A stretch of DNA of 45,314 nt, from assembly GCA_937926145.1 (NCBI GenBank), contig CALANW010000020.1, positions 1-45,314 on the forward strand, written 5' to 3'. This DNA comes from an uncultured Ruminococcus sp. (GTDB lineage Bacteria; Bacillota; Clostridia; Oscillospirales; Ruminococcaceae). The notes beneath the pieces were generated by a model. It had not been told where the DNA came from, made no database searches, and saw only the letters and a program-made list of their open reading frames with translations. Positions 1-8,604 of the stretch are shown piece by piece. How positions within the stretch are numbered: position 1 is the stretch's first letter; every line of letters begins with the position of its first letter. The position numbers and the translations under genes are program-made.

Positions 1-73
1 CAATAATTATTGTAAAAATCAGCTAAGAAAATATGCAATTTTTGTATTATGTTCCAATAAAAACGAAAAAATA

Positions 74-102
74 TTTACTAAAAAATTAATATGTGGTATA
101 AT
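74..102 (+). promoter_or_regulatory. Sigma-A-type promoter for the GGDEF/EAL gene
   Basis: The -35 element TTTACT (74-79) and the -10 element TATAAT (97-102) are separated by 17 bp. A TG dinucleotide lies just before the -10. The only downstream gene is the GGDEF/EAL gene, about 60 bp away. Bases 1-73 hold no gene; they are AT-rich and contain a small palindrome (1-12). Confidence 0.65.
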
Positions 103-164
103 ATAAAAGTGAAATTCTCGACTTGAATGGATATCATTCTGTTATAATAAAAAGGGGCTATTAT

Positions 165-2774
165 ATGTCAGAATCTAAAAAAAGGCATTTAAAAACCGTT
201 CAGAATAAGGTCTTATTTTATTTTATAATATCGCTTGCAGTGCTGCTCTTGGCTTTTGCAGTCATCGTTTTTATCCTTGCGAGCATAAAAACGGAAACGA
301 GCAGTATGGTGATGATGAACAATTCCGCAGGTGTCATCTCCGATATCGTCAGGGATTATATGTCGCCGAAACTTGATGCGGTAAAAACTGCCGCAGGGGA
401 GAAGCACGTCGTTGATTTTCTCGGTGAAGGTGCGGAGAGCGAACAGAACGCAAAGGAAAACAGCGATTTTGAAGCTGTTACCGAAATGCTTTACGATATG
501 ACTGTCGAAAACGCAGATGTCATTTCATCGTGGGTGATATTTGAAAATGACAGAGCGCTTGTTTCTGATGAAGGAACATATATTGGTATGGAGGCACTTC
601 AGCTTGACAGCCTTTACTGGTATAACGATATATCTGTCCGCGGAATGAGCGATTATACATACTGCACACAGCTTTCAGCTTCGATGATCTATCCTGAAAA
701 GGAAGTCGTTTCGATCATTGCCCCCGTTTATTCCTCCGAGAATATCATCGGATATATCGGAATGGATATCGAAAAGTCGGGACTTTCAAAGATCCTCGAG
801 CAGTACACTCTCAGCAGCAGCTGCTACCCGATAATCACCTGCAACTATGGCAGCATCGTTTATTCCCCGTCAAGTCAGGAGTTTGCTGACAGTTATGATC
901 TCAATTCAGCGCCCCTGCTCAATATCCTTGTCCAGTCATCAACGCTCGACAGCGGACTTGACAGCTATTCAAACGGCATTGGCATACGCAATAAGACGTT
1001 TTTCTACGTTGATAAGTCGGTCGTTCCGAACTGGAATATGGTCATTCTCTTCGATAAAGCAGCAATGGACGGCGGAGTTTACAGCATTTTCACAGGCTCG
1101 ATAATCGTTCTTGCCTGCCTGCTCGTTCTGCTCGGAATATGTGTCAAGAACAAGCAGAAGTATGAATACAAGCTCCTCGATAAGATAACAGAATCTGTTG
1201 ACAATATTTCCTCGGAAAATTTCAAATATGTTATCGATACATCTGTCGCACCCGACAATAATCTTCTCAAAACTGCGGAACAGCTCAACAAAATTTCGTC
1301 AACTCTTGCCGCTAAGAATGAGATAATTCTCCAGTACAGCCTTAACGATACGCTTACGGGAATACCGAACAGAAACACGCTGTACTATCATCTTGAATCC
1401 ATTATAAGCAGAAACAAATCGAGCGAAACCATTTCGGACGGCAGATTCGCCGTAATGTTCGTTGACCTTGACAACTTCAAGTGGCTCAATGAGAACCTCG
1501 GTCATAACTTCGGCGACGCAGTCCTTTGCACATTTGCAACTATGCTTTCTACTTCGCTCAGCAAAATAGGCAGAGTGTTCCGTTTCAGCGGCGACGAATT
1601 TATCGTAATTGTTGAATTCGGCGATGATTATCAGAAGATATACAAAGCCATCGACACTATGCAGGCGGCTTTTTCAAAGCAGATAAAGGTCATGTCCGAC
1701 AATATCTATATCAAATTCTCGGTCGGCGTTTCTGTCTATCCCGATGATGATGATTCGGCAGATATGCTGCTCCGTGATGCCGATATGGCTCTCCATAAGG
1801 CTAAGGACAGCGGCAAGGACAGAGTTTCATTCTATACTAATGCCGCAAAGCGTCAGCATTTCAGCAAGGCTGCAATCTCACAGCAGATATCCGAAGCGAT
1901 AAAGAACGGCGAGCTTTACCTCAATTATCAGCCTATCATTTCGAGCGAGACCTGCGATATCCACGGCTTTGAAGTCCTTGTCCGCTGGGACAGTCCTGTT
2001 TTCGGACATATACCACCGCAGGAGTTCATCAATGTTGCTGAGGAAACGGGCGATATCGTCCAGATCGGTATGTGGATATTTGAAAGCGCCTGCCGATTCC
2101 TCAAAACGCTCTGCGAGAATTATCGTGATGACATAATTATGTCTATCAACGTTTCGCCTATACAGCTGAAAAGAGCGGATTTCCTCGATTCGATAAAGCA
2201 CGTTATCGAGATAACACAGCTTGATACGAAGAATATTCAAGTCGAGATAACAGAATCAACGCTCATCGACTTTATCGATAATGACAACAGCGTTATCGAA
2301 GAGCTTAACAAAATGGGAATCTCACTTGCTCTCGATGATTTCGGAACGGGTTATTCGTCGCTCAACTACCTCAAGAATTTCCCGATAAAGTGCCTCAAGA
2401 TCGACAAGTCGTTCGTTGACGAGATCAACAACAATAAGCGAGATCAGGCTATCACCGACTCGATAATCGACCTTGTTCACAGCCTTGGCATCAAGACTGT
2501 TGCAGAGGGAATCGAAACCGTTGGTCAGTATAACTTCCTGAAGGATATGAAGTGCGACTACATTCAGGGCTTCCTTATGAGTAAGCCGCTCAATGAGGAA
2601 GATGCGCTCGAATTCGTTGAACGCTATGACGATCTCCATAAACCCGACAAGTACATTATGGAAGAACACGAAAAACAGCTTGCCGTTGAGCGTGAAGATA
2701 AGCTCAAACAGCAACAGCAGGCTCAGAAAAAAGATACGCACAGTGAGCTTGTTGACGGAACAATTTCAAAGTAA
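165..2774 (+). CDS. Membrane-bound GGDEF/EAL cyclic-di-GMP protein with extracellular sensor
   Basis: An 869-residue signalling protein predicted to make and/or degrade cyclic di-GMP at the membrane. I chose ATG 165, which has AAAAGGGG about 7 nt upstream; an in-frame ATG at 123 has no ribosome binding site. An N-terminal membrane segment (about 16-38) is followed by an extracellular dCache-like region, a second membrane segment near 305-330, a GGDEF domain with the variant SGDEF (475-479), and an EAL domain reading EVL (603-605). The EAL domain keeps the family's key motifs: SINVSPIQL, EITESTL, DDFGTGYSS (from D724), KIDKSF, VAEGIET and QGF. An RxxD inhibitory site is not present at the usual position before SGDEF. 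Phosphodiesterase activity is the safer prediction; cyclase activity is possible because SGDEF can be functional. The last ~45 residues are charged and Gln-rich. The gene is monocistronic and ends in a shared terminator. No ligand can be inferred. Confidence 0.9.
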   Translation: MSESKKRHLKTVQNKVLFYFIISLAVLLLAFAVIVFILASIKTETSSMVMMNNSAGVISDIVRDYMSPKLDAVKTAAGEKHVVDFLGEGAESEQNAKENSDFEAVTEMLYDMTVENADVISSWVIFENDRALVSDEGTYIGMEALQLDSLYWYNDISVRGMSDYTYCTQLSASMIYPEKEVVSIIAPVYSSENIIGYIGMDIEKSGLSKILEQYTLSSSCYPIITCNYGSIVYSPSSQEFADSYDLNSAPLLNILVQSSTLDSGLDSYSNGIGIRNKTFFYVDKSVVPNWNMVILFDKAAMDGGVYSIFTGSIIVLACLLVLLGICVKNKQKYEYKLLDKITESVDNISSENFKYVIDTSVAPDNNLLKTAEQLNKISSTLAAKNEIILQYSLNDTLTGIPNRNTLYYHLESIISRNKSSETISDGRFAVMFVDLDNFKWLNENLGHNFGDAVLCTFATMLSTSLSKIGRVFRFSGDEFIVIVEFGDDYQKIYKAIDTMQAAFSKQIKVMSDNIYIKFSVGVSVYPDDDDSADMLLRDADMALHKAKDSGKDRVSFYTNAAKRQHFSKAAISQQISEAIKNGELYLNYQPIISSETCDIHGFEVLVRWDSPVFGHIPPQEFINVAEETGDIVQIGMWIFESACRFLKTLCENYRDDIIMSINVSPIQLKRADFLDSIKHVIEITQLDTKNIQVEITESTLIDFIDNDNSVIEELNKMGISLALDDFGTGYSSLNYLKNFPIKCLKIDKSFVDEINNNKRDQAITDSIIDLVHSLGIKTVAEGIETVGQYNFLKDMKCDYIQGFLMSKPLNEEDALEFVERYDDLHKPDKYIMEEHEKQLAVEREDKLKQQQQAQKKDTHSELVDGTISK

Positions 2775-2779
2775 AATTA

Positions 2780-2815
2780 TCGGTGTAAAGAGAATCTTCT
2801 TTACACCGATTTCTT
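2780..2815. terminator. Bidirectional terminator between the GGDEF/EAL and TSUP genes
   Basis: TCGGTGTAAAG (2780-2790) pairs perfectly with CTTTACACCGA (2799-2809) around an 8-nt loop. T-rich sequence follows on the + strand and A-rich sequence precedes it, so it can end both convergent genes. The TAA of the TSUP C-terminal half lies inside the right arm. Confidence 0.85.
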
Positions 2816-3169
2816 TTTAATAAAGCCGCCCAAAAGCTCCTTTATCCCGATTATGATAATGAATCCGCCGAAAATTTTACCGAGTATTTCCGAACCGAGA
2901 TAGTCTGCGGCGAAAGCACCGAGAACGGCGAACGCTGTCCCCGCAATGAGCGAGGGGACTATCTTTTTCCATTCGATAAGCTTGTTTTTTGTGTGGATTA
3001 TTACGGAAAGAAGCGCGATAGGGATAAAGTAGATAAGGTTTATTCCCTGCGCCGAAAGCTGAGGAACGCCTGCGAAAAACGTCAGATAAATTATAAGTAT
3101 CATTCCGCCGCCAACGCCCATAGCGGCGAAAATCCCCGTCAGAAATGCGGCAATATAGCTCAGTATCAT
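2801..3169 (-). CDS. TSUP (TauE/SafE) anion transporter, C-terminal half
   Basis: A 122-residue, very hydrophobic protein with about four membrane segments, corresponding to the second half of a TauE/SafE-type (TSUP) transporter. The family exports or takes up sulfur-containing anions and other organic anions. The repeat signature appears as AAMGVGGGMIL near residues 15-25. Its ATG overlaps the TGA of the upstream half in an ATGA junction, which implies translational coupling. Most family members are single chains of about 250 residues, close to the sum of these two ORFs, so the pair probably forms one transporter as a heterodimer. The substrate cannot be told from sequence. It ends within the shared terminator. 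Confidence 0.8.
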   Translation of the reverse strand: MILSYIAAFLTGIFAAMGVGGGMILIIYLTFFAGVPQLSAQGINLIYFIPIALLSVIIHTKNKLIEWKKIVPSLIAGTAFAVLGAFAADYLGSEILGKIFGGFIIIIGIKELLGGFIKKKSV

Positions 3170-3525
3170 TTGAATATCATCCTTCCGCCTGCGATTATAA
3201 GAAAAATGCCGAAAATGATTTTCAGCGGCTTGGCAGGTATTTTTTTGAGAAATATGCTCCCGATGACAGCTCCGACCAGTCCGAACGGTATAAGCGGAAG
3301 CGCATCTTTGAAATCGAACGAGCCTTTAAACGCATAAAATATCACCGAAACGACCGACAGCGGCAGTGTGAGTGCAAGTGAGGTCGCGTGTGATTTTTTT
3401 TGTTTGATCTCCGCCTTTTCAAGCATGGGAACGGCGATAATTCCTCCGCCCGATCCGAAAAGACCATTCGCAAAGCCCGTCAGCGCGCCCAAAAATGAAT
3501 AGAAAACCTTACCTTTTTTCTTCAT
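3166..3525 (-). CDS. TSUP (TauE/SafE) anion transporter, N-terminal half
   Basis: A 119-residue membrane protein with about four hydrophobic segments, matching the first half of a TSUP transporter. It carries the glycine signature GLFGSGGGIIAVPML near the N terminus, followed by a SHATSLALTLPLSVVS segment typical of the family. I chose the ATG at 3525 because GGGAG lies 8 nt upstream; a TTG five codons earlier would overlap that site. The stop overlaps the start of the C-terminal half by four bases, so the two are one translational unit. The N half ends cleanly at a predicted cytoplasmic boundary, so a recent frameshift is less likely than a stable two-gene arrangement. I see no strong promoter upstream. 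Confidence 0.8.
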   Translation of the reverse strand: MKKKGKVFYSFLGALTGFANGLFGSGGGIIAVPMLEKAEIKQKKSHATSLALTLPLSVVSVIFYAFKGSFDFKDALPLIPFGLVGAVIGSIFLKKIPAKPLKIIFGIFLIIAGGRMIFK

Positions 3526-3606
3526 AGCTTCAACTCCCAAAATGTAATTTTAGTTTTTGCCGTAAAAAAAGAAATATTCGGTTTAAAGAAAAATGAGTGC
3601 AAATGT

Positions 3607-3627
3607 CATAAATTACCGATATTTATG
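3607..3627. promoter_or_regulatory. Possible operator upstream of the GHL10-GH5 operon
   Basis: CATAAAT (3607-3613) and ATTTATG (3621-3627) form a perfect 7-bp inverted repeat with a 7-nt spacer, ending about 12 bp before the -35 element. ATGTCA also occurs twice as a direct repeat here. The position suits an activator or repressor site. No regulator can be named. Confidence 0.3.
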
Positions 3628-3639
3628 TCAGTGTATTAA

Positions 3640-3668
3640 TTGACTTTTTTCCGTCAATGATATATAAT
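3640..3668 (+). promoter_or_regulatory. Sigma-A-type promoter for the GHL10-GH5 operon
   Basis: TTGACT (3640-3645) and TATAAT (3663-3668) are spaced 17 bp apart, giving a start about 50 nt before the GHL10 start codon. Confidence 0.75.
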
Positions 3669-3723
3669 TATTATAATATTTTTCATACGGAGTTAGTTTT
3701 TGCGAAATTTGAAAGGAAATTAG

Positions 3724-5364
3724 ATGTCTTTATATCCACATAATGTAAAGTATAAAGCCTTTGCAGCTGTCTTTGCCACTTTAATGTTATGCACGAATTT
3801 ATCAGCCTGCAAAAAGGTTTCGGAAGAGCCGCGTGATGCGAATATCCAGACGGCGAACAGTGTTATTCTCACTGAAGAAACCACGCAGACGGCAGGGGCA
3901 ACAGATGAACCTAAGGTTACTGAGGTAATTACGTCTGTGACAGAGGAAGCACTGAATGAGCCGGAAAGCGAAACAACTTTACAGCAGGAAGAACCCGAAA
4001 TCGTTACCGAAACAGTAACGGCAGAAAGCGAGCCGCCCGAAGATGACCTTATTGAAAGCGAACTTAGTGGGGAAAACGTGACTGTCAAAGCCGAAACCGA
4101 ACAGCCAAAGCAGACAAAGGCTTCGGAAACCACAACGACGACCACCAAAGCCTCGGAAACAACTACGGCGGAGGAAACTAGCGTCACTGAATTAACGCTT
4201 CAAACGGAAAGTCCTGCCGAAACTGCCGCCAACAGCTATGGGACAAACGGCTATTCCGCACTCAATTACAGCGAGCAAAAGGGAATATGGATATCCTACC
4301 TTGAATATTCATCGGCAATGATGAACAAATCGGCAAAAGCGTTCCGCTCAACTATCGGCGAGTATTTCGATAATGTAAAGGCATTGAGCTTTAATACCGT
4401 TTATGTTCAGGTCAGAGCATTCGGTGATGCTTATTATCGCTCGGAGCTTTTCCCAACGGGTGACCGATACAACGGAACTATCGGAGCAAAACTTTCCTAC
4501 GACCCGCTTGAAATTATGGTCGAGGAAGCACACAGCAGAAACTTGTCAGTTCACGCTTGGATAAATCCGATGCGCCTTATGACCGACAGCCAGATGAAAA
4601 GCCTATCCGATTCATACACAATAAAAAAATGGTACAACGACAGCGACAAATGCGGAAAATACATCGTCAAATCAGATGGCAGGTGGTATCTTAACCCTGC
4701 TTATCCCGAGGTCGAAAAGCTTATCTCGGACGGAATTTCCGAGATAGTTTCGGGTTATGATGTTGACGGTATCCAGATAGACGACTATTTTTATCCGACA
4801 ACGGCGGCTTCGTTCGACAGTGCCGCTTACAAGGCTTCTGGAACAGCAAAGAGCCTTTCATCGTGGCGAACGGACAACATCAATGATATGGTAAAGCGAA
4901 TGAACAAGACCGTTCACAGCGCAAACTCAAGCGTTTTGTTCGGAATTTCGCCGCAGGGCAGTGTAAGCAACAACTATGATACGCTTTATGCCGACGTTAA
5001 AACATGGTGCAGTTCATTAGGCTATTGCGACTATATTCTTCCGCAGGTCTACTTCGGCTTTGATAACGCCGCACTGCCGTATGAAGATACAATTGCGCTT
5101 TGGAGCAGTATGACTTCATCGGGAAGTGTGAAGCTTGTTATCGGACTTGCAGGCTACAAGATAGGCGCGGCTGATGCATACGCAGGCACGAACGGCAAAA
5201 ACGAGTGGATAAACAATTCTGATATACTTTCAAGGCAGATGAAAGCCGCCAAAAAGCTCGGCAACTACGGCGGTGTTGCCATATTCAGATACAGTTCGAT
5301 ATTTGAACCCGAATCATCGGTTGCAAAGCAGGTCAATACTGAACTTGCCAACATAAAAAAATAA
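3724..5364 (+). CDS. GHL10-family (DUF187) glycoside hydrolase-like lipoprotein
   Basis: A 546-residue protein predicted to be anchored on the cell surface. A signal peptide ends in the lipobox LSAC with Cys29. A Thr/Glu/Ser-rich linker of about 140 residues follows, probably spanning the wall. From about residue 180 to the end is a TIM-barrel of the GHL10/PF02638 type, with KGIWISYLEYSS, VYVQVRAFGDAYYRSELFPT, VHAWINPMR, DVDGIQIDDYFYPT and GISPQGSVSNNY. Biochemically studied relatives are few and act on peptidoglycan or carbohydrate, so the substrate is unknown. AAAGGAA precedes the ATG. It is first in an operon with a secreted GH5 glycanase 13 bp downstream, which suggests work on plant polysaccharide, but a wall role cannot be excluded. 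Confidence 0.85.
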   Translation: MSLYPHNVKYKAFAAVFATLMLCTNLSACKKVSEEPRDANIQTANSVILTEETTQTAGATDEPKVTEVITSVTEEALNEPESETTLQQEEPEIVTETVTAESEPPEDDLIESELSGENVTVKAETEQPKQTKASETTTTTTKASETTTAEETSVTELTLQTESPAETAANSYGTNGYSALNYSEQKGIWISYLEYSSAMMNKSAKAFRSTIGEYFDNVKALSFNTVYVQVRAFGDAYYRSELFPTGDRYNGTIGAKLSYDPLEIMVEEAHSRNLSVHAWINPMRLMTDSQMKSLSDSYTIKKWYNDSDKCGKYIVKSDGRWYLNPAYPEVEKLISDGISEIVSGYDVDGIQIDDYFYPTTAASFDSAAYKASGTAKSLSSWRTDNINDMVKRMNKTVHSANSSVLFGISPQGSVSNNYDTLYADVKTWCSSLGYCDYILPQVYFGFDNAALPYEDTIALWSSMTSSGSVKLVIGLAGYKIGAADAYAGTNGKNEWINNSDILSRQMKAAKKLGNYGGVAIFRYSSIFEPESSVAKQVNTELANIKK

Positions 5365-5377
5365 ATGGGGGAATACT

Positions 5378-6757
5378 ATGAACTTCAAGAAAATCATTTC
5401 GCTGATAATGTCAGCAGTTATGGTCGTAATGCTCTGCTCGACAACGGTATTTGCGGCTAAAAAGGGTGTTGCGCTCAACAAGATTTCCGCTTCGGTCACG
5501 GTAGGAAAGAGTATAACTCTGAAACCAACTGTAACAGGTGTAAAGAACTATACTTTACAGTGGTCAACAAGCGATAAAACGATAGCTACCGTTACAAAAT
5601 CAGGTAAAGTTACGGGTGTAAAGACCGGAAGCGTTACAGTTACGGTCAAGATCAAGGATACGAAATACAAAGCTTCCTGCAAGGTCACGGTCAAAAAGTC
5701 ATCTTCATCAAGCAACAATACCTCAAAAAATACGGCTTCTTCTTCGAGTGATGCACTTGATTTTGTGAAAAACATAAAGATAGGCTGGAATCTCGGAAAT
5801 ACACTCGATTGCACTGGTAGCTGGATAAACGGTGACCTTGCTCATGAAACGGCGTGGGGAAATCCAAAGACTACCGAAGAGATGATAAAAGCCGTAAAAA
5901 AGGCAGGCTTCAATGCAGTTCGTATCCCGACAAGCTGGGGCGAGCATCTCGACAGCAAAAACAATATCAGCAAGGAGTGGCTCGACCGAGTTCAGACAGT
6001 CGTTGACTATGCTTACAAAAACGATATGTATGTCATTCTCAACACCCATCACGAAACTGATTGGATAATTCCAAGCAAAGACAGCAAGGAAATGCCCGAA
6101 CGCTTTACATCGATATGGAAGCAGATAGCAGAACGCTTCAAGGATTATGACGAACACCTTATTTTTGAGGGACTTAACGAACCGAGAACCGTCGGAAGTG
6201 CAAATGAATGGAACAGCGGAACGGCTGATGAACGCAAGGTCATCAACAAATACAACAAGCTTTTTGTCGAAACCGTCAGAAAGAGCGGCGGAAACAACAA
6301 GCTACGCTATCTTATGATTACTCCATACTGCGCAAACAGCGGCGGTGCGGCAATAAATGATCTTGAAATTCCCGATGACAGCTGCATTATCATCTCGGTC
6401 CATGCATATCTGCCGTACAATATGGCGCTCAACACGGGTTCAACGGTTTCTTCGTTCACCGATAATGACAAGCAGGAGATAGATTCGATGTTCAAAAGGC
6501 TGAGCGATAAATTCATCAGCAAGGGGATCCCCGTTATCGTCGGCGAATTCGGTTCGCTGGACAAGAAAAACGATGCTGAAAGAGCCAAGCTTGCGAAATA
6601 CTATGTTTCGGCTGCGAAAAAAGCAGGTATTCCGTGCTTCTGGTGGGATAACGGAAACGACGACAGCTCGGGCGAAGCTTTTCTTTTGCTTAACAGAAAT
6701 ACGGCAAAAATGGAACATGATAAAATAGTAAAGGCTTTGATGGAAGGCGTTAAATAA
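5378..6757 (+). CDS. Secreted Big_2-GH5 endoglucanase-like glycanase
   Basis: A 459-residue secreted glycanase. The signal peptide ends at about residue 26 (TTVFAA). A bacterial Ig-like Big_2 domain follows (about 27-105, with WSTSDKTIATVTKSGKVTG), then a Ser/Asn linker (about 107-125) and a GH5 catalytic domain to the C terminus. The GH5 domain begins GWNLGNTLD, as in subfamily-4-like endoglucanases. The predicted acid/base is E268 in EGLNEP and the nucleophile E390 in VGEFGS; HHETDW and WWDNG are also present. It probably cleaves beta-1,4-glucan, xyloglucan or mixed-linkage glucan outside the cell; the exact substrate is uncertain. There is no dockerin, so it is not a classical cellulosome subunit. 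GGGGGAA precedes the start, and it shares a transcript with the GHL10 gene. Confidence 0.9.
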   Translation: MNFKKIISLIMSAVMVVMLCSTTVFAAKKGVALNKISASVTVGKSITLKPTVTGVKNYTLQWSTSDKTIATVTKSGKVTGVKTGSVTVTVKIKDTKYKASCKVTVKKSSSSSNNTSKNTASSSSDALDFVKNIKIGWNLGNTLDCTGSWINGDLAHETAWGNPKTTEEMIKAVKKAGFNAVRIPTSWGEHLDSKNNISKEWLDRVQTVVDYAYKNDMYVILNTHHETDWIIPSKDSKEMPERFTSIWKQIAERFKDYDEHLIFEGLNEPRTVGSANEWNSGTADERKVINKYNKLFVETVRKSGGNNKLRYLMITPYCANSGGAAINDLEIPDDSCIIISVHAYLPYNMALNTGSTVSSFTDNDKQEIDSMFKRLSDKFISKGIPVIVGEFGSLDKKNDAERAKLAKYYVSAAKKAGIPCFWWDNGNDDSSGEAFLLLNRNTAKMEHDKIVKALMEGVK

Positions 6758-6762
6758 TACAT

Positions 6763-6960
6763 AAACGGTGCAGTTTTTAAATTTATACTAATTCTCGATC
6801 GTTCTATAGACAAAATCGACAGATAGAATAAGTTCAGTCAAGGAAAGCGACCGCAGACAGGCTGTCGCCTGACAAGGGAGCTTGACGCAGAATGAACTTA
6901 TTATAGCCGAGAGTTTGTCTATAGGTTGATCGAGAATTAGTATTAAACTGCACCGTTTTT
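6763..6960 (+). terminator. Rho-independent terminator of the GH5 gene, interrupted by a fold-back element
   Basis: AAACGGTGCAGTTT (6763-6776) and AAACTGCACCGTTT (6945-6958) are a perfect 14-bp inverted repeat, and the right arm runs into TTTTT. The loop between them holds the 159-bp element at 6785-6943. Without the element the loop would be about 9 nt, an ordinary terminator. The element also pairs with itself, so the terminator stem can probably still form as the base of one long hairpin. Confidence 0.75.
6785..6943. repeat. Fold-back element 1 (ATACTAA...TTAGTAT)
   Basis: A 159-bp element whose arms pair over about 50 bp. The left arm starts ATACTAATTCTCGATC and the right arm ends GATCGAGAATTAGTAT; CTATAGACAAA and AATAAGTTCA are also matched on the other arm. 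A smaller hairpin core (GTCAAG with CTTGAC, GACAG with CTGTC) lies inside. TTAAA occurs at both borders (6777-6781 and 6943-6947), a possible target duplication. It shares only its termini with elements 2 and 3. It encodes no protein. Confidence 0.65.
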
Positions 6961-6985
6961 ATTTGCGATAATTTGCCGTAAACCC

Positions 6986-7014
6986 TTGATTTAAGGCGAA
7001 AAATAGTATATAAT
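6986..7014 (+). promoter_or_regulatory. Sigma-A-type promoter for the nucleoside ABC importer
   Basis: TTGATT (6986-6991) and TATAAT (7009-7014) are separated by 17 bp, about 45 nt before the ATPase start. I see no purine-riboswitch-like aptamer in this short leader. Confidence 0.7.
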
Positions 7015-7059
7015 AGCTATTGTATTGATTTTTTGAAACTGTTTTTACGGAGGTCAGAT

Positions 7060-8604
7060 ATGGCGGAAATTTCAGAAATAAAATCTTCCGATTATGCCAT
7101 TGAATGTAAGGAGATCACGAAAACTTTCGGTACGGTCGTTGCGAACGATCATGTTGATCTCTCGGTAAAATATGGCGAAATACTCGCTTTGCTCGGCGAA
7201 AACGGCTCGGGCAAAACTACGCTTATGAATATGCTCTCTGGCATCTATCACCCCGACAGCGGCTCTATCAACGTACTTGGCAGACACGCCGTTATCAATT
7301 CGCCTGCGGATTCGATAGCGCTCGGCATAGGAATGATACACCAGCACTTCAAGCTTGTCGAAGCTTTCAGCGCGCTCGACAACATCATCGCAGGTACACC
7401 GGGAAAGCTGAAAAAGCGCTCCGCTCTGCGTGAAGATATTTCCGCGATAAGCGAAAAGCTCGGTCTTAACGTTGACCTCAACAAAAAAATATACAATATG
7501 TCCGTCAGCGAAAAGCAGACAGTCGAGATACTTAAAGTTTTATACCGCGGTGCGAAAATACTTATCCTTGACGAACCTACGGCGGTTCTTACTCCGCAGG
7601 AAACCGAAAAGCTTTTCGATATGCTCCGCATAATGCGAAGCGAGGGCTGTGCGATAATCATTATCACTCATAAGCTCAACGAAGTTATGGCGATAAGCGA
7701 CCGTGTAACTATTTTGCGAAAAGGTCAGTCGGTCGAAACTGTACTTACGGCTGAAACGAATGAGAAAAAGCTCACCGAACTTATGGTCGGCAAGCCCGTA
7801 AGCCTTTCTATCGAGCGCCCCGAGCCTATCGATCCGAAGCCGCTTCTCAATGTTTATCATCTCTCCGTTGACAAGCCTGACGGAACTGTCGCACTCGAAG
7901 ATGTTACGTTCGATATCTATTCGGGCGAAATTCTCGGCGTTGCAGGCGTTGCGGGCAGCGGTCAGAAAGAGCTCTGCGAAACCATTGCAGGTCTTAACGG
8001 TATCCGTTCGGGCGCTGTGCTTTACAATAAGGAAAACATCATCGGCAAGACCGCAAAGGAGATAATCGAGCTTGGCATAAGCATGAGCTTCGTCCCCGAG
8101 GACAGACTCGGAATGGGTCTTGCTTCGTCAATGGGTATGACGGGCAATATGATGCTCAAATCCTACAGCAAAAGCAAAGGTCCGTTCATTGACAAAAAGC
8201 CTGCGCGCGAGCTTGCGGAAAGGCTCATCAAAGAGCTTGATATCAAAACCCCGTCAACGGAAATCCCCGTAAGAATGTTGTCGGGCGGTAACGTTCAGAA
8301 GGTTCTCCTCGGACGTGAGATCGAATCCGCACCGAGCCTGCTCATAACGGCTTATCCCGTTCGAGGACTTGATATCAATTCATCATATACGATATACGGA
8401 CTTCTGAACGAGCAGAAGAAAAAGGGCGTTGCAGTTCTTTTCATCGGCGAAGACTTGGACGTTCTGCTCGAACTTTCGGATAAAATTATGGTGCTTTGCC
8501 ACGGCAAGGTAACGGGCATCGTTGATGCAAAAACAGTAACAAAGGAGCAGCTTGGTCTTATGATGACAGGCTCAACAGCAGAGGAGGTGCTTGGAAATGG
8601 CTGA
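7060..8604 (+). CDS. Nucleoside-type ABC importer, duplicated ATPase subunit
   Basis: A 514-residue ATP-binding protein with two fused ABC domains, of the family that powers BMP-type nucleoside importers (NupO/RnsB-like). The first domain has Walker A GENGSGKTT, a Q-loop in HQHF, the signature-like MSVSEKQ and Walker B ILILDEPTAVLT. The second has a degenerate Walker A (GVAGSGQKE), signature LSGGNVQK and a Walker B (LLITAYPVRGLD) without the catalytic glutamate, as is usual for the second half in this family. I start at ATG 7060, with GGAGG six bases upstream. It overlaps the first permease by 8 nt. Sugar importers have similar ATPases; the nucleoside assignment rests mainly on the two permeases. 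Confidence 0.85.
   Translation: MAEISEIKSSDYAIECKEITKTFGTVVANDHVDLSVKYGEILALLGENGSGKTTLMNMLSGIYHPDSGSINVLGRHAVINSPADSIALGIGMIHQHFKLVEAFSALDNIIAGTPGKLKKRSALREDISAISEKLGLNVDLNKKIYNMSVSEKQTVEILKVLYRGAKILILDEPTAVLTPQETEKLFDMLRIMRSEGCAIIIITHKLNEVMAISDRVTILRKGQSVETVLTAETNEKKLTELMVGKPVSLSIERPEPIDPKPLLNVYHLSVDKPDGTVALEDVTFDIYSGEILGVAGVAGSGQKELCETIAGLNGIRSGAVLYNKENIIGKTAKEIIELGISMSFVPEDRLGMGLASSMGMTGNMMLKSYSKSKGPFIDKKPARELAERLIKELDIKTPSTEIPVRMLSGGNVQKVLLGREIESAPSLLITAYPVRGLDINSSYTIYGLLNEQKKKGVAVLFIGEDLDVLLELSDKIMVLCHGKVTGIVDAKTVTKEQLGLMMTGSTAEEVLGNG

Noticed and set aside
1..12. Palindrome CAATAATTATTG at the left edge
   Set aside because: A 12-bp AT-rich palindrome in AT-rich DNA is expected by chance and has no partner feature.
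3166..3169. Frameshift pseudogene in the TSUP locus
   Set aside because: Both halves are open, have complete four-helix repeats and meet in an ATGA overlap typical of coupled genes, so a two-gene form is the simpler reading.
6785..6943. Insertion sequence with a transposase
   Set aside because: The element is too short for a transposase and contains no ORF; at most it is a non-autonomous element.
6961..7059. Possible purine riboswitch before the nucleoside importer
   Set aside because: Only about 45 nt lie between the promoter and the start codon; no three-helix aptamer or terminator is visible.
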